Assembly: GCF_000717645.1 (NCBI RefSeq)
Contig: NZ_JNZZ01000006.1
Span: 248,001-312,000, forward strand
Origin: Streptomyces californicus
Lineage (GTDB): Bacteria > Actinomycetota > Actinomycetes > Streptomycetales > Streptomycetaceae
DNA: 64,000 bases
Reading direction: 5' to 3'
Part shown: piece after piece, positions 8,532 through 16,755 of the stretch
Layout of the letters: every line of letters begins with the position of its first letter
Numbering within the stretch: position 1 is the first letter of the stretch
Notes under the pieces: generated by a model
What the model was told of the DNA's origin: nothing
Database searches by the model: none
The model's input: the letters and a program-made list of their open reading frames with translations, nothing else
Made by a program: the position numbers and the translations under genes

Positions 8532-10034
8532 ATGCCCTCATCCAGCACCACTCCCGGTGCCGCACCGGCAACCACATCCGCATCCGCACCGGCCGGAGGG
8601 GCGAAGACCGCCCCGCGCACCGCCGGCCCCCGGATGACCGGCCGCCAGAAGCTCGTGCTGACGCTGCTGCTCGGCTCCCAATTCATGATCGCGGTGGACT
8701 TCTCGATCCTGAACGTGGCCCTGCCCGTGGTCGGGGAAGGGCTCGGCTTCTCCCTGGCCCACCTCCAGTGGATCGCCACGTCCTTCGCGCTCGCCGCGGC
8801 GGGGTTCACGCTCCTCTTCGGCCGCGTCGCCGATCTGGTCGGCCGCAAGAACCTGTTCGTCGGCGGCATGGCCGTCCTCGGCCTCTCCTCCGCCCTCGGC
8901 GGCCTCGCCACCTCGCCCGAGGTACTCCTCACCGCCCGCGTGCTGCAAGGACTGGCCACCGCCGCCGTCACCCCCGCCGGGCTCGCGCTGCTGACCACCG
9001 CGTTCCGCGAGGGGCCGCTGCGGGAACGCGCGCTCGGGCTCAACGGGGCCCTGATGTCGGCCGGGTTCACCGCCGGGGCGATCCTCGGCGGCCTCCTGAC
9101 GGACCTGCTCTCCTGGCGCTGGGCCTTCTTCGTCAACGTACCGGTCGCGGCCCTGGTGGTGGCGCTGGCCCCGTCCGCGATCACCGACTCCCGGCCGGAG
9201 AAGCGCCCCCGGCTGGACGTCCCGGGCGCGGTCACCGTCACCGGCGGGCTCCTGCTCCTCGTCCTCGGGCTCAGCCAGGCCGTCGAGACCGGCTGGACCG
9301 CGCCCGTCACCCTGGCCGCCCTCGCCGCCGGCGCCGCGCTGCTCGCCGCGTTCGTCTCCATCGAGCGGCGGGCCGCCGCCCCGCTCGTCCCGGTGCACAT
9401 CCTGAAGCGGCGGAGCGTCGTCTGGGGCAACACCGCCGGGCTGATCGCCTTCGCCACCGAGACCTCGCTGGTGTTCCTGCTCACCCTGTACCTCCAGGAA
9501 GTCCTCGGCTACTCCGCGCTGGCCACCGGTCTCGCCTTCGGCGTCCTCGGCGTCGGCACGGTCGTCGGCGGGGTGCTCGGCGGACGGGCGGTGGGCCGGT
9601 TCGGCAACCGGCGGGCCATCGTGCTCGGCGGAACCGTCCAGGCCGGGGCGACCCTCATGCTGGTGGCGCTCGGCACGTCCGGCGCGTGGATCTGGCTGCT
9701 GCTGGCCGCCACCTTCGTCGGCGGCGTGGGCAACATGCTGATGATCGTCGGCTTCATGGTGACGGCCACCTCGGGACTGCCGGACGCGGAGCAGGGGCGG
9801 GCCACCGGGCTGGCGACGATGACCCAGCAGGTCGGCATCGCCCTCGGCATCCCGGTGATGAGCGCGGTCGTCACCGCCCGGACGGGGGCCGCGACCGGCC
9901 CGGACGCCGTGCTGTCCGGCGTCTCCACCGCCGTCCTCGTCAACGCGGCCCTGGTGCTGCTCGGCGCACTGCTCGCCGGGCGTTTCCTGACCGGGGCGAG
10001 GCACACGAAGGGTGCGGCCCACGAAGGGCACTGA
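8532..10034 (+). CDS. DHA2 (EmrB/QacA-type) MFS drug exporter
   Basis: The 500-residue, probably 14-segment proton antiporter begins with a cytoplasmic tail of about 35 residues. Key blocks are motif D1 (MIAVDFSILNVALPVVG), motif A (FGRVADLVGRKNLFVGG), RVLQGLATAAVTPAG and motif C near GALMSAGFTAGAILGGLL. The His/Lys-rich C-terminus (ARHTKGAAHEGH) is cytoplasmic. It is controlled by the divergent TetR. The family exports cationic drugs and dyes or self-made antibiotics, and the actual substrate is unknown. Confidence 0.92.
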   Translation: MPSSSTTPGAAPATTSASAPAGGAKTAPRTAGPRMTGRQKLVLTLLLGSQFMIAVDFSILNVALPVVGEGLGFSLAHLQWIATSFALAAAGFTLLFGRVADLVGRKNLFVGGMAVLGLSSALGGLATSPEVLLTARVLQGLATAAVTPAGLALLTTAFREGPLRERALGLNGALMSAGFTAGAILGGLLTDLLSWRWAFFVNVPVAALVVALAPSAITDSRPEKRPRLDVPGAVTVTGGLLLLVLGLSQAVETGWTAPVTLAALAAGAALLAAFVSIERRAAAPLVPVHILKRRSVVWGNTAGLIAFATETSLVFLLTLYLQEVLGYSALATGLAFGVLGVGTVVGGVLGGRAVGRFGNRRAIVLGGTVQAGATLMLVALGTSGAWIWLLLAATFVGGVGNMLMIVGFMVTATSGLPDAEQGRATGLATMTQQVGIALGIPVMSAVVTARTGAATGPDAVLSGVSTAVLVNAALVLLGALLAGRFLTGARHTKGAAHEGH

Positions 10035-10200
10035 GGGCGCACCCGGGAGTACGGCTGAGGCGGCGCCGGAGATGGAGCGGGCCCGGCACGGAGCAGGGGG
10101 CGGTGCCGGGCAGGGGGCGGGACGGTTCCGAGGGCGGCACAGGTCCGGCGGCGGAACGGTTCCGGGAGCGGCACAGGTCCGGCAGCGGGACAATACGCCC
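10035..10200. repeat. Intergenic direct repeat upstream of GNAT gene
   Basis: GGTTCCG-(N)-GCGGCACAGGTCCGGC occurs twice at about 10125-10154 and 10157-10188 (period near 34 bp), within G-rich sequence. The final segment before the GNAT ATG reads GCGGGACAATACGCCC, with no RBS. The frame is open through this region, but the encoded Gly/Arg tract looks non-coding. Confidence 0.5.
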
Positions 10201-10908
10201 ATGGCAGCCGCCCCCGCCCCCCCCCCCGAGCCCCGCGACCCCGGCGCCCGTACCGATCCCGCCGGCGCCCCCGGCGCCCGTGCCGATCCCGCCGCCGACG
10301 CCGACCGGGACCCCGGCCCCGGCCCCGGCCCCGCGCCGCTGACCGTTCCGAGCCTGTCCGCCGGAGCCGGTTTCGTCCTGCGCCCCTGGGAGATGAGCGA
10401 CCTCCCCCTGGTCCGGGAAGCCTCCCTCGACCCGTACATCCCGCTCATCACCACGGTCCCGGCCACCTACTCGGAAGCGGCCGCCGAGGCGTTCGTCCGG
10501 CGTCAGTGGGAGCGCGCGGCCACCGGTGCGGGGTACCCGTTCGCCATCGTCCGCTCCCGGGACCGGCGGCCGGTCGGCGCGATCGGGCTCTGGCTCCGCG
10601 AGCTGCCCGCGGGCCGGGCCTCGCTCGGCTACTGGCTGGTGCCGTCCGCGCGCGGCCAGGGCATCGCGAGCGCCGCGCTGCGTACGGTGACCGGGTGGGC
10701 CCTGCACGACCTCGGCATCCCCCGCCTCCAGCTCTGTGTGGAGCCGTGGAACAACGCGTCCGCCCGGATCGCCGAGAAGAGCGGCTTCCGCCGTGAGGGG
10801 CTGCTGCGCGGCTGGCAGCAGGTGGGCGACCAGCGGCGCGACATGGTCGTCTACGGGTTGCTGAACACCGACGGGTCGGTAGATGGCCGGGCGGCGACCG
10901 CGAACTGA
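10201..10908 (+). CDS. GNAT-family N-acetyltransferase (RimJ/RimL type)
   Basis: The 235-residue protein has a Pro/Asp/Gly-rich tail of about 50 residues, then a GNAT domain: LRPWEMSDLPLVREASLDPYI, beta strands with GAIGLWL, LGYWLVPSARGQGIASAAL (acetyl-CoA loop RGQGIA) and the closing NNASARIAEKSGFRREG. This pattern is that of RimJ/RimL N-alpha-acetyltransferases of ribosomal proteins or related amine acetylases. Acetyl-CoA use is expected. The start at 10201 is the first ATG that avoids the intergenic repeat, with no RBS visible. It is followed closely by a glycosyltransferase. Confidence 0.85.
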   Translation: MAAAPAPPPEPRDPGARTDPAGAPGARADPAADADRDPGPGPGPAPLTVPSLSAGAGFVLRPWEMSDLPLVREASLDPYIPLITTVPATYSEAAAEAFVRRQWERAATGAGYPFAIVRSRDRRPVGAIGLWLRELPAGRASLGYWLVPSARGQGIASAALRTVTGWALHDLGIPRLQLCVEPWNNASARIAEKSGFRREGLLRGWQQVGDQRRDMVVYGLLNTDGSVDGRAATAN

Positions 10909-10987
10909 ACAGCGAGGCGTTACGATCGCGGGCACCGCTGCCGACCAGCCATCGACGACCGGCGGCCGAGCCCCAGGAGTACCGAAC

Positions 10988-11890
10988 TTGTCCGCACCAC
11001 GCATCGGCGTATCCATCGTGACCATGGGAGACCGCCCGCAGGCGGTCGAGGCGCTGCTGGCGTCGGTCGCCATGCAGGACGTCCGGCCCACCCGGCTCGT
11101 GATCATCGGCAACGGCACGGCCCTCCCGGACTACACCTCCGTCCCGGGCCTGGACGATCTCGACGGCGGGGTGACCACCATCGAGCTGCCGGAGAACCTC
11201 GGCTGCCCCGGTGGCCGGAACGAGGGGCTGCGCAGGCTCGCCGAGATCGGCGACGTGGACGTGGTGGTCGAGCTGGACGACGACGGGCTGCTGGTCGACA
11301 AGGACGTCCTGCGCCGGGTCCGGGACCACTTCGCGGCCGACGACCGGCTCGGCATCGTCGGCTTCCGGATCGCCGACGAGCACGGCGAGACCCAGCGCAG
11401 GCACGTGCCCCGGCTGCGGGCGGGCGACCCGATGCGCGGCGGCCCGGTCACGGCGTTCCTCGGCGGCGGCCACGCGTTCTCCATGAAGATGCTGGCGCAG
11501 ACCGGCCTGTGGCCCGCCGAGTTCTTCTTCACCCACGAGGAGACCGACCTCGCCTGGCGCGCGCTCGACGCGGGCTGGAAGGTGGAGTACGACCCCGAGC
11601 TGCTGCTCCAGCACCCGAAGACGTCCCCGGCCCGGCACGCGGTCTACTACCGGATGACGGCCCGCAACCGCGTCTGGCTGGCCCGCCGCAACCTGCCCCT
11701 CCCCCTGGTCCCGGCCTACCTCTCCACCTGGACGCTCCTCACCCTCGCCCGTACCCGCGACCCGAAGGGCCTGCGCGCCTGGGCCGGCGGCTTCGCGGAG
11801 GGGGTCCGCACCCCGTGCGGCACGCGGCGCCCGATGCGCTGGTCGACGGTGTGGCGGATGACGCGCCTGGGACGCCCGCCGGTCATCTGA
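10988..11890 (+). CDS. Family 2 (GT-A) glycosyltransferase
   Basis: The 300-residue protein starts at TTG 10988, because AGGAG (10975-10979) is spaced 8 nt before it and the protein then opens with the GT2 beta strand RIGVSIVTMGDRPQAVEALLAS. An in-frame ATG at 10883 would overlap the GNAT gene and add an unconserved tail. Nucleotide-sugar motifs include LPENLGCPGGRNEGLRR and the metal motif VVVELDDDGLL; EETDLAWRALDAGW is the acceptor-side block. It is cytoplasmic or membrane-associated and transfers a sugar to an unknown acceptor. Confidence 0.88.
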   Translation: MSAPRIGVSIVTMGDRPQAVEALLASVAMQDVRPTRLVIIGNGTALPDYTSVPGLDDLDGGVTTIELPENLGCPGGRNEGLRRLAEIGDVDVVVELDDDGLLVDKDVLRRVRDHFAADDRLGIVGFRIADEHGETQRRHVPRLRAGDPMRGGPVTAFLGGGHAFSMKMLAQTGLWPAEFFFTHEETDLAWRALDAGWKVEYDPELLLQHPKTSPARHAVYYRMTARNRVWLARRNLPLPLVPAYLSTWTLLTLARTRDPKGLRAWAGGFAEGVRTPCGTRRPMRWSTVWRMTRLGRPPVI

Positions 11891-11962
11891 CGCAGTCGCC
11901 GGGGGCAGCGACTCACGGGCTCCGGCGGCTCACGAGGGCAGCGGCTCACGGGACTCAGCGGC

Positions 11963-12466
11963 TCACGGAACCCAGCGGTAGAGCACGTCCGGCTCGTTCT
12001 CCTCGTTGCGGGCCCCGTCGTCGTACGCGATGGCGGTGAATCCGTGCCGCTCGTAGAAGGCCCGGGCCGCGGCGTTGCGCTGGAACACGTACAGGCTGAG
12101 CCCGCCCCCGGCCGCGCCGCGCACCTCGGCCAGCAGCCGGCTACCGATCCCCCGCCGCAGCGAGTCCGGCCGCAGATAGAGCTGGTCGAGCTCGTCGCCC
12201 CCGGCCAGCACGGCGAACCCGAGCACCTCGCCGCCCTCGCCCTCCTGCTCGGCCACCCACACCCCGGTACTGGTGGGCAGCACGACATGGGTGATCCAGG
12301 CGAGGGTGTCCGCGTCGCTGTGGACCCGGGGCAGATACGGCATGGCGGCGGCGCGGGACTCCAGGAAGACCCGGGCAACGGCTTCGGCGTCGGCGGGCCC
12401 GGCCGGGCGCAGCCGTACGCCTGCGGGTGCGGTCGCGGGCGGTCGGCCGCTCTCATGATCCGTCAT
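11963..12466 (-). CDS. GNAT-family N-acetyltransferase
   Basis: The 167-residue protein has the GNAT core: VRLRPAGPADAEAVARVF, beta strands GVWVAEQEG and VLGFAVLAGGDELDQLYLRPDSL, acetyl-CoA loop RRGIGSRLLAEV, then NAAARAFYERHGFTAI. The substrate is unknown. The ATG at 12466 gives a protein starting MTDHESGR. A longer frame to 12538 is open but lacks conserved residues. It is convergent with the glycosyltransferase and divergent from lacI-type. Confidence 0.85.
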   Translation of the reverse strand: MTDHESGRPPATAPAGVRLRPAGPADAEAVARVFLESRAAAMPYLPRVHSDADTLAWITHVVLPTSTGVWVAEQEGEGGEVLGFAVLAGGDELDQLYLRPDSLRRGIGSRLLAEVRGAAGGGLSLYVFQRNAAARAFYERHGFTAIAYDDGARNEENEPDVLYRWVP

Positions 12467-12587
12467 ACGGGTGATCAGAACACGCGGCGGATCCGCCGGG
12501 GAAGGGCCCCGGATCAGCGGCCCGGCCACAGCGCCCACCGGTCACAATGGGGGCTTCCATGCCCGCCGCGAGGGAAGGCCCGTGTCC

Positions 12588-13601
12588 ATGACCGAGGAGC
12601 TGCCGCACCGGCACGCCACGCTCGACGAGGTGGCCGCGCTGGCCGGTGTGTCGCGGTCGGTGGCCTCCCGGGTGATCAACCACGCTCCCCATGTCAGCCG
12701 GGCCAAGCGCGAAGCCGTGGAGAAGGCGGTCAGGAAGCTCGGCTACGTCCCCGACCCGAAGGCGCGTGCCCTGGCCACGCGTCAGGCGGGTGCGGCCGCG
12801 CTGGTCATCTCGCGGGACGACACGGAGGTTCTGACGGACCCGTTCTTCGCCCAGGTCATCGCGGGGGTGGCCGGCGCTCTGGAGGAAGCCGACCTGAACA
12901 TGATGCTGTGCGTGGCCGCCACCGCCCGCGGCCGGCGGCGGGTCGAGCAGCTCGTGCGCTCGCGCGCCGTCGACGGGGTGATGCTGACGGCGTCGCACGA
13001 GGACGACCCGCTGGCCCGGCTCGCCGAGGAGAGCCCGCTGCCGGTCGTCTTCGGCGGGCGCCCGGTGGATGTCGAACCGCGCTGGTACGTGGACATCGAC
13101 AACGTCGGCGGCGCGCGGGACGCCACCGACCACCTGCTCGCACGCGGGCGGACCCGCGTGGTCACGATCTGCGGGCCGCTGGACACCGAGGTGGCCAGAT
13201 CCCGGCACCGCGGCTACCGGGAGGCCATGACGCTCGCCGGACTGACGCCTCGTCCGCCCGCGGAGGGGGACTTCTCCGAGGCGGCCGGCGCCGCCGCCAT
13301 GTCCCGCTTGCTGGAGGCGCATCCGGATCTGGACGGGGTGTTCGCGGCCAACGACAACATGGCGGCGGGCGCGTTGCGCGCGCTGCGCGAAGCCGGCCGG
13401 TCCGTGCCCGGGGACGTGGCCGTGGTGGGGTTCGACGACCTCGCCGTCGCGCAGGTCACCGACCCCGCGCTCACCACGGTCCACCAGCCCATCCGGGATC
13501 TCGGGCACGAGATGGCCCGGATGCTCGTGGGGCTCATCGCGGGCCGTGAATCCAGCCCGCTGATCCTCCCCACCCGCCTGGTGCGGCGTTCCAGCACGTG
13601 A
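12588..13601 (+). CDS. LacI/GalR-family transcriptional repressor
   Basis: The 337-residue repressor has an N-terminal HTH (ATLDEVAALAGVSRSVASRVIN) and hinge (VEKAVRKLGYVPDPKARALATR), then the periplasmic-binding-like sensor domain with DPFFAQVIAGVAGALEEA, VDGVMLTAS, VDIDNVGGARDATDHLL and GVFAANDNMAAGALRALREAG. The ATG follows AGGGAAGG; GTG 12582 is an alternative. It directly precedes a secreted lichenase whose promoter holds two TGGAAGCGCT-type sites close to the CebR/BglR operator TGGGAGCGCTCCCA. A beta-glucan oligosaccharide (cellobiose-like) is therefore the likely inducer (inference). Confidence 0.93.
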   Translation: MTEELPHRHATLDEVAALAGVSRSVASRVINHAPHVSRAKREAVEKAVRKLGYVPDPKARALATRQAGAAALVISRDDTEVLTDPFFAQVIAGVAGALEEADLNMMLCVAATARGRRRVEQLVRSRAVDGVMLTASHEDDPLARLAEESPLPVVFGGRPVDVEPRWYVDIDNVGGARDATDHLLARGRTRVVTICGPLDTEVARSRHRGYREAMTLAGLTPRPPAEGDFSEAAGAAAMSRLLEAHPDLDGVFAANDNMAAGALRALREAGRSVPGDVAVVGFDDLAVAQVTDPALTTVHQPIRDLGHEMARMLVGLIAGRESSPLILPTRLVRRSST

Positions 13602-13739
13602 CGGGCGGGCGCATCCGCCGGGAGCGGCACCCCTGGGGCCCCGCGCGGACGTACGGACGTCGGCGGGCGGCGCCAGACTCACCGGCACCGCCCACGCCCG
13701 CCGGTCGGCACCCACGAACGCCCGGGGCGGAAGACCGGT

Positions 13740-13753
13740 AGCGCTTCCAGAAC
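13740..13753. promoter_or_regulatory. LacI-type operator 1 upstream of GH16 gene
   Basis: AGCGCTTCCAGAAC lies just upstream of the -35 and is the exact reverse complement of the sequence at 13799-13812. Its AGCGCT core is that of CebR-type operators. The centres of the two sites are 67 bp apart, compatible with looping or cooperative repression. Confidence 0.7.
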
Positions 13754-13772
13754 AGAGCGTCGTACCGATCCC

Positions 13773-13801
13773 TTGTCGGCTCAACAGACCGCTGCTACGT
13801 T
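13773..13801 (+). promoter_or_regulatory. Sigma-70-type promoter of the lichenase gene
   Basis: TTGTCG (13773-13778) and TACGTT (13796-13801) are separated by 17 bp. Transcription would start near 13808, inside operator 2, leaving a leader of about 120 nt before the ATG at 13929. Confidence 0.6.
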
Positions 13802-13802
13802 C

Positions 13803-13816
13803 TGGAAGCGCTCCCA
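13803..13816. promoter_or_regulatory. CebR-like operator 2 over the lichenase start site
   Basis: TGGAAGCGCTCCCA differs at one position from the known Streptomyces CebR operator TGGGAGCGCTCCCA. It overlaps the end of the -10 and the predicted +1, an ideal repression position. Family knowledge supports binding by the LacI protein encoded just upstream. Confidence 0.75.
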
Positions 13817-13928
13817 GTTCTGCCCCCGCACGCCGCACCACAGGCGCCCCTCCCCCGCACAGCTGTGCCACCGGCGGGCGCCCCGCCTGTCCCCCCACCC
13901 GGGTTTCACGGCACCAGGAGGCCGAGAG

Positions 13929-14708
13929 ATGCCATCCCGTACGAGATCACGTCGGTTCCGCACACCCCACTGGCTGCTCGCACCGCTCGCCGCCCTCGCG
14001 TTGCTCCTCTCCCCGATGACCGGCCCCGCGTACGCGGTCGGCGGCAGCTTCACCGACAACTTCGACTTCCATGACACCGGCCGCTGGAGCAAGTCCGACG
14101 GCTGGTCCAACGGGGACATGTTCAACGTGGGCTGGCGCGCCGACCACACCTGGTTCAACGGCGGCGTCATGGGCCAGAACCTCGACGTCGCGACCTGCCC
14201 CTCCGGCTGCTCGGGCAAGCCCTACGCCTCCGGCGAGTACCGCACCAACGACCTGTACTCGTACGGCCGCTTCGAAGCACGGCTCCAGGCGGTCAAGCGC
14301 GAAGGCGTGGTGACCGGGTTCTTCACCTACACCGGCCCGAGCGACGGCCAGCCCTGGGACGAGATCGACGTCGAGATCCTCGGCAAGAACACCACCCAGA
14401 TGCAGACCAACTACTTCACCGACGGCGTCGGCGGCCACGAGACCGTCATCGACCTCGGATTCGACGCCTCCGCCGGATACCACGACTACGCGATCGAGTG
14501 GTGGAACCAGGGCACCATCAACTGGTTCGTGGACGGCAGGCTGGTCCACCAGGAGAACGGCTCCCGCGGCCCGCTGCCCACCCGGCCGATGCGCATCATG
14601 ACCAACCTGTGGCCGGGGATCGGCGTCGACGGCTGGCTCGGCCGCTTCACCTATCCCGGCACTCCGCTGACCGCCCGCTACGACTGGATCAAGTACACGA
14701 AGTACTGA
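13929..14708 (+). CDS. Secreted GH16 licheninase (endo-beta-1,3-1,4-glucanase)
   Basis: The 259-residue exported enzyme cleaves mixed-linkage beta-glucan. A Sec signal (RTPHWLLAPLAALALLLSP, cleavage near AYA-VGG) precedes one GH16 jelly-roll. The catalytic motif is DEIDVEILG, with nucleophile E145 and acid/base E149. SGEYRTNDLYSYGRFEARLQ, TGFFTYTGPSDGQPWDEID, TDGVGGHE and the C-terminal YDWIKYTKY match Bacillus lichenases rather than laminarinases. No carbohydrate-binding module is present, and the length is typical of a lichenase. The ATG follows CAGGAGGCCGAGAG. Expression is probably repressed by the LacI protein through two operators. Confidence 0.93.
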   Translation: MPSRTRSRRFRTPHWLLAPLAALALLLSPMTGPAYAVGGSFTDNFDFHDTGRWSKSDGWSNGDMFNVGWRADHTWFNGGVMGQNLDVATCPSGCSGKPYASGEYRTNDLYSYGRFEARLQAVKREGVVTGFFTYTGPSDGQPWDEIDVEILGKNTTQMQTNYFTDGVGGHETVIDLGFDASAGYHDYAIEWWNQGTINWFVDGRLVHQENGSRGPLPTRPMRIMTNLWPGIGVDGWLGRFTYPGTPLTARYDWIKYTKY

Positions 14709-14750
14709 TCCGACGAGGGAAGAGGCGACGCCGCAGGAGCTCAACGAGAG

Positions 14751-14784
14751 GGCCCCTGAACCGCTGCATCGCGGGTCGGGGGCC
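14751..14784. terminator. Hairpin between GH16 and rnpB 3' ends
   Basis: A 14-bp stem (GGCCCCTGAACCGC with GCGGGTCGGGGGCC, one wobble and one mismatch) encloses the loop TGCATC. It lies between the convergent lichenase and RNase P RNA and could end both transcripts. No U-tract follows, as is usual in Streptomyces. Confidence 0.65.
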
Positions 14785-14789
14785 TGAGC

Positions 14790-15205
14790 GGCAGACGAGC
14801 CGGCCTGTACGCCGGGTTCTGTCTCCCGGTCGCCTCGCGGCGGCCGGGGAGACGGCCATCCATCTAGGACCGGCATTGCTGCCGGCCTCCTGCGGTCTAC
14901 CCGTGAACTCGGGCGAGCAGCCCTCGAACGTCCACGCAGAGCCGTCCCATCGCTGGGGCGGCCCCTTTTGACCTTGCTCCGAGTGGGGTTTACCTAGCCG
15001 CCTGAGTCACCTCAGGCGCTGGTGGTCTCTTACACCACCGTTTCACCCTTACCCGCGACCGAAGTCCCGGGCGGTCTGTTCTCTGTGGCACTGTCCCGCG
15101 GGTCACCCCGGGTGGCCGTTAGCCACCACCCTGCTCTGTGGAGCCCGGACGTTCCTCGGGAGGATCCGGAGATCCCCACGCGGCCGTCCGGCCGACTCGT
15201 CTGCC
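14790..15205 (-). ncRNA. rnpB: RNase P RNA (bacterial type A)
   Basis: The minus strand carries the catalytic RNA that removes tRNA 5' leaders. Its ends are the complementary helix GGCAGACGAGTCGGCC (5') and GGCCGGCTCGTCTGCC (3'). Internal hallmarks are the 5' block GAGGAACGTCCGGGCTCC, CAGAGAACAGACCGCC, GGTAAGGGTGAAACGG, the central AAACCCCACTCGGAGCAAGG, and the 3' block GAGACAGAACCCGGCGTACA. The 416-nt length is usual for actinobacteria. The ends are set from helix P1, so either could be off by a few bases. Confidence 0.97.
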
Positions 15206-15214
15206 GTGATCGCC

Positions 15215-15220
15215 ATCCTA
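15215..15220 (-). promoter_or_regulatory. -10 element of rnpB
   Basis: TAGGAT on the minus strand is the Streptomyces consensus -10 and sits 9-10 nt before the RNase P RNA 5' end. No clear -35 accompanies it. Confidence 0.5.
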
Positions 15221-15256
15221 CCGGGCTGTACCGGCCGGCCGCCCCGCCCGTGCGGT

Positions 15257-15835
15257 TCAGCCGAAGTCGCCGGTCTCCAGCTCGAAGGCGAAGGGCTCGG
15301 GCAGCGGGAGCGGTTTCCCGTACGGGATCGTGAGGTGCTGGCGGTAGTCGTCGCCCTCCGGGTCGCTGAACAGCGTCACCGAGCTGTCGTCCCGGTCGAT
15401 GAGCAGATAGAGCGGGATGCCGCCGCGGGCGTAGCAGCGGCGCTTGGCCTCGCGGTCGGCCTGCGGCTTGGTGGAGGTGACCTCGACGACCAGGGCGACG
15501 CCCTCGCAGGGCATCCAGGGATCGGCGCCGCGGAAGAGACGGAGCTCAAGAGGGGCGAAGGTACCGTCCGGGATGGCGTGGTTCTTGGGGCAGCCGCCCC
15601 CGCTGCGGAGTTTCAGGCCCTTGTTTCCGGAAAACTGCATGCGGGTACGGGCTCGCCTGGCCACTTGGTCGACGATCAGCCCGATGTAGTCCTCGTGGTC
15701 CCCGTCCGGCGGCGGCGTCACGACAATCTCCCCCTCGATCAGCTCGGCCCGGAAGCCTTCCGGCGTGTCCAGGGCCAGGAAGCCCTCCAGAAGGACTTCT
15801 GCCTGCGTGAGCGGCTCGTGGGCCATGGCAGTCAT
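15257..15835 (-). CDS. Uma2-family (DUF820) PD-(D/E)XK-like protein
   Basis: The 192-residue protein has the Uma2/DUF820 layout: EGFRAELIEGEIVVTPPP, then NHAIPDGTF (acidic metal ligand) and ALVVEVTSTKPQADREAKRR, which gives the E-x-V...K core of the restriction-endonuclease-like fold; YARGGIPLYLLIDRDDSSV completes it. Members are widespread and multiplied in Streptomyces; nuclease activity is predicted, not established. The ATG at 15835 follows AAGGAGCGTGAG. An upstream start at 15874 is less likely. It is monocistronic, beside rnpB. Confidence 0.9.
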   Translation of the reverse strand: MTAMAHEPLTQAEVLLEGFLALDTPEGFRAELIEGEIVVTPPPDGDHEDYIGLIVDQVARRARTRMQFSGNKGLKLRSGGGCPKNHAIPDGTFAPLELRLFRGADPWMPCEGVALVVEVTSTKPQADREAKRRCYARGGIPLYLLIDRDDSSVTLFSDPEGDDYRQHLTIPYGKPLPLPEPFAFELETGDFG

Positions 15836-15968
15836 CTCACGCTCCTTCCTCGGTCGCTCGCCAGACTGGGGCATCGGGGGACCAGCCGTCCGTGAGAGGG
15901 GAGTTCTTCCCCCGATCGTGGCACAGGACCGCTCGGCGTGGACGAAGGAGCGAGGGAGAACGCGCCGC

Positions 15969-15999
15969 TTGACCTTGTCGCGACGTCAACGTTTCTACT
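15969..15999 (+). promoter_or_regulatory. MerR-type promoter with 19-bp spacer
   Basis: TTGACC (15969-15974) and TCTACT (15994-15999) are separated by 19 bp, the overlong spacer typical of MerR-controlled promoters. The spacer holds a dyad: TTGAC at 15969 with GTCAA at 15985, enclosing the palindrome GTCGCGAC (15977-15984). The -10 ends 6 nt before the merR-type ATG, so the transcript should be leaderless. Autoregulation by the encoded MerR protein is the natural reading. Confidence 0.7.
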
Positions 16000-16005
16000 G
16001 GCCGC

Positions 16006-16755
16006 ATGCGTATCGGAGAGATCGCCGCGCTCGTGGGAGTCACCTCGCGGACCGTTCGGCACTACCACCACATCGGGCTGCTGCCCGAGCCGGCCCGGCA
16101 GGCGAACGGCTACCGGTCGTACACCGTCCGGGACGCCGTGCTGCTGGCCCGGATCCGGCGGCTGACGGAGATCGGGCTCTCCCTGGACGAGGTGCGGGAC
16201 GTGCTCGCCGACGACGCGGGGCGGGAGCTGGCCGAGGTGCTCGGGGAGCTGGACGCGGATCTGGCGCGGCAGGAACGGGAGATCCACGGGCGGCGGCAGG
16301 TGCTGGCCGCGCTGCTGGCGGCGCCGCCCTCCTCGGACGGGCCACTCTCGCCCGCCCTCGCGGCCCTCCTGGAGCACGCGCCCGCCACCGGTTCACCGGC
16401 CGCCGCGAAGGACCGCGAGCATCTGGCGCTGCTGGACGCGGCGGGCGACGAGGCCGGGGCCGCGGTGTTCGCCGCGTTGCGGCCGCTGGCGGAGGACCCG
16501 GCCGTGCTCGGGCTGTACGAGCGGCTGGACGAGTTGGAAGGGGCCCGGGTGGACGACCCGCGCATCGCACCGCTGGCGGCCGAGCTGGTCGCCGCCGTGC
16601 CGGACGAGGTGCTGGCCGTGTTTCCGGCGGGGGAACCGTCCGCCACCGGGTTCGGGCGGGTGCTGCTCGACGACTACCCGCCCGCGCAGCGCGAGGTGGT
16701 GCGCCGGGTGATGGAGGGGCTGGCCGGGCGGGTGCGGGGACGGGAGGGGGCATGA
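16006..16755 (+). CDS. MerR-family transcriptional regulator
   Basis: The 249-residue protein has an N-terminal winged-helix domain (MRIGEIAALVGVTSRTVRHYHHIGLLPEPARQ is the family opening), the wing NGYRSYTVRDAVLLARIRRL and a dimerising helix (DADLARQEREIHGRRQVLAALL). A C-terminal domain of about 150 residues (LALLDAAGDEAGAAVF, GFGRVLLDDYPPAQREVVRR) has no metal-binding cysteines, so a small-molecule or TipA-like sensor is likelier than a metal sensor. It starts leaderless at the ATG and overlaps the membrane protein gene by ATGA, so it is probably co-expressed with its target. Confidence 0.9.
   Translation: MRIGEIAALVGVTSRTVRHYHHIGLLPEPARQANGYRSYTVRDAVLLARIRRLTEIGLSLDEVRDVLADDAGRELAEVLGELDADLARQEREIHGRRQVLAALLAAPPSSDGPLSPALAALLEHAPATGSPAAAKDREHLALLDAAGDEAGAAVFAALRPLAEDPAVLGLYERLDELEGARVDDPRIAPLAAELVAAVPDEVLAVFPAGEPSATGFGRVLLDDYPPAQREVVRRVMEGLAGRVRGREGA

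Noticed and set aside
10883..10987. Longer N-terminus for the family 2 glycosyltransferase
   Set aside because: It overlaps the GNAT gene and adds non-conserved residues; TTG 10988 has a well-spaced AGGAG.
12485..12498. 14-bp palindrome CGGCGGATCCGCCG upstream of the LacI gene
   Set aside because: Self-complementary GC strings of this kind are expected often at this base composition, and it does not resemble the AGCGCT operators of the LacI protein's likely target.
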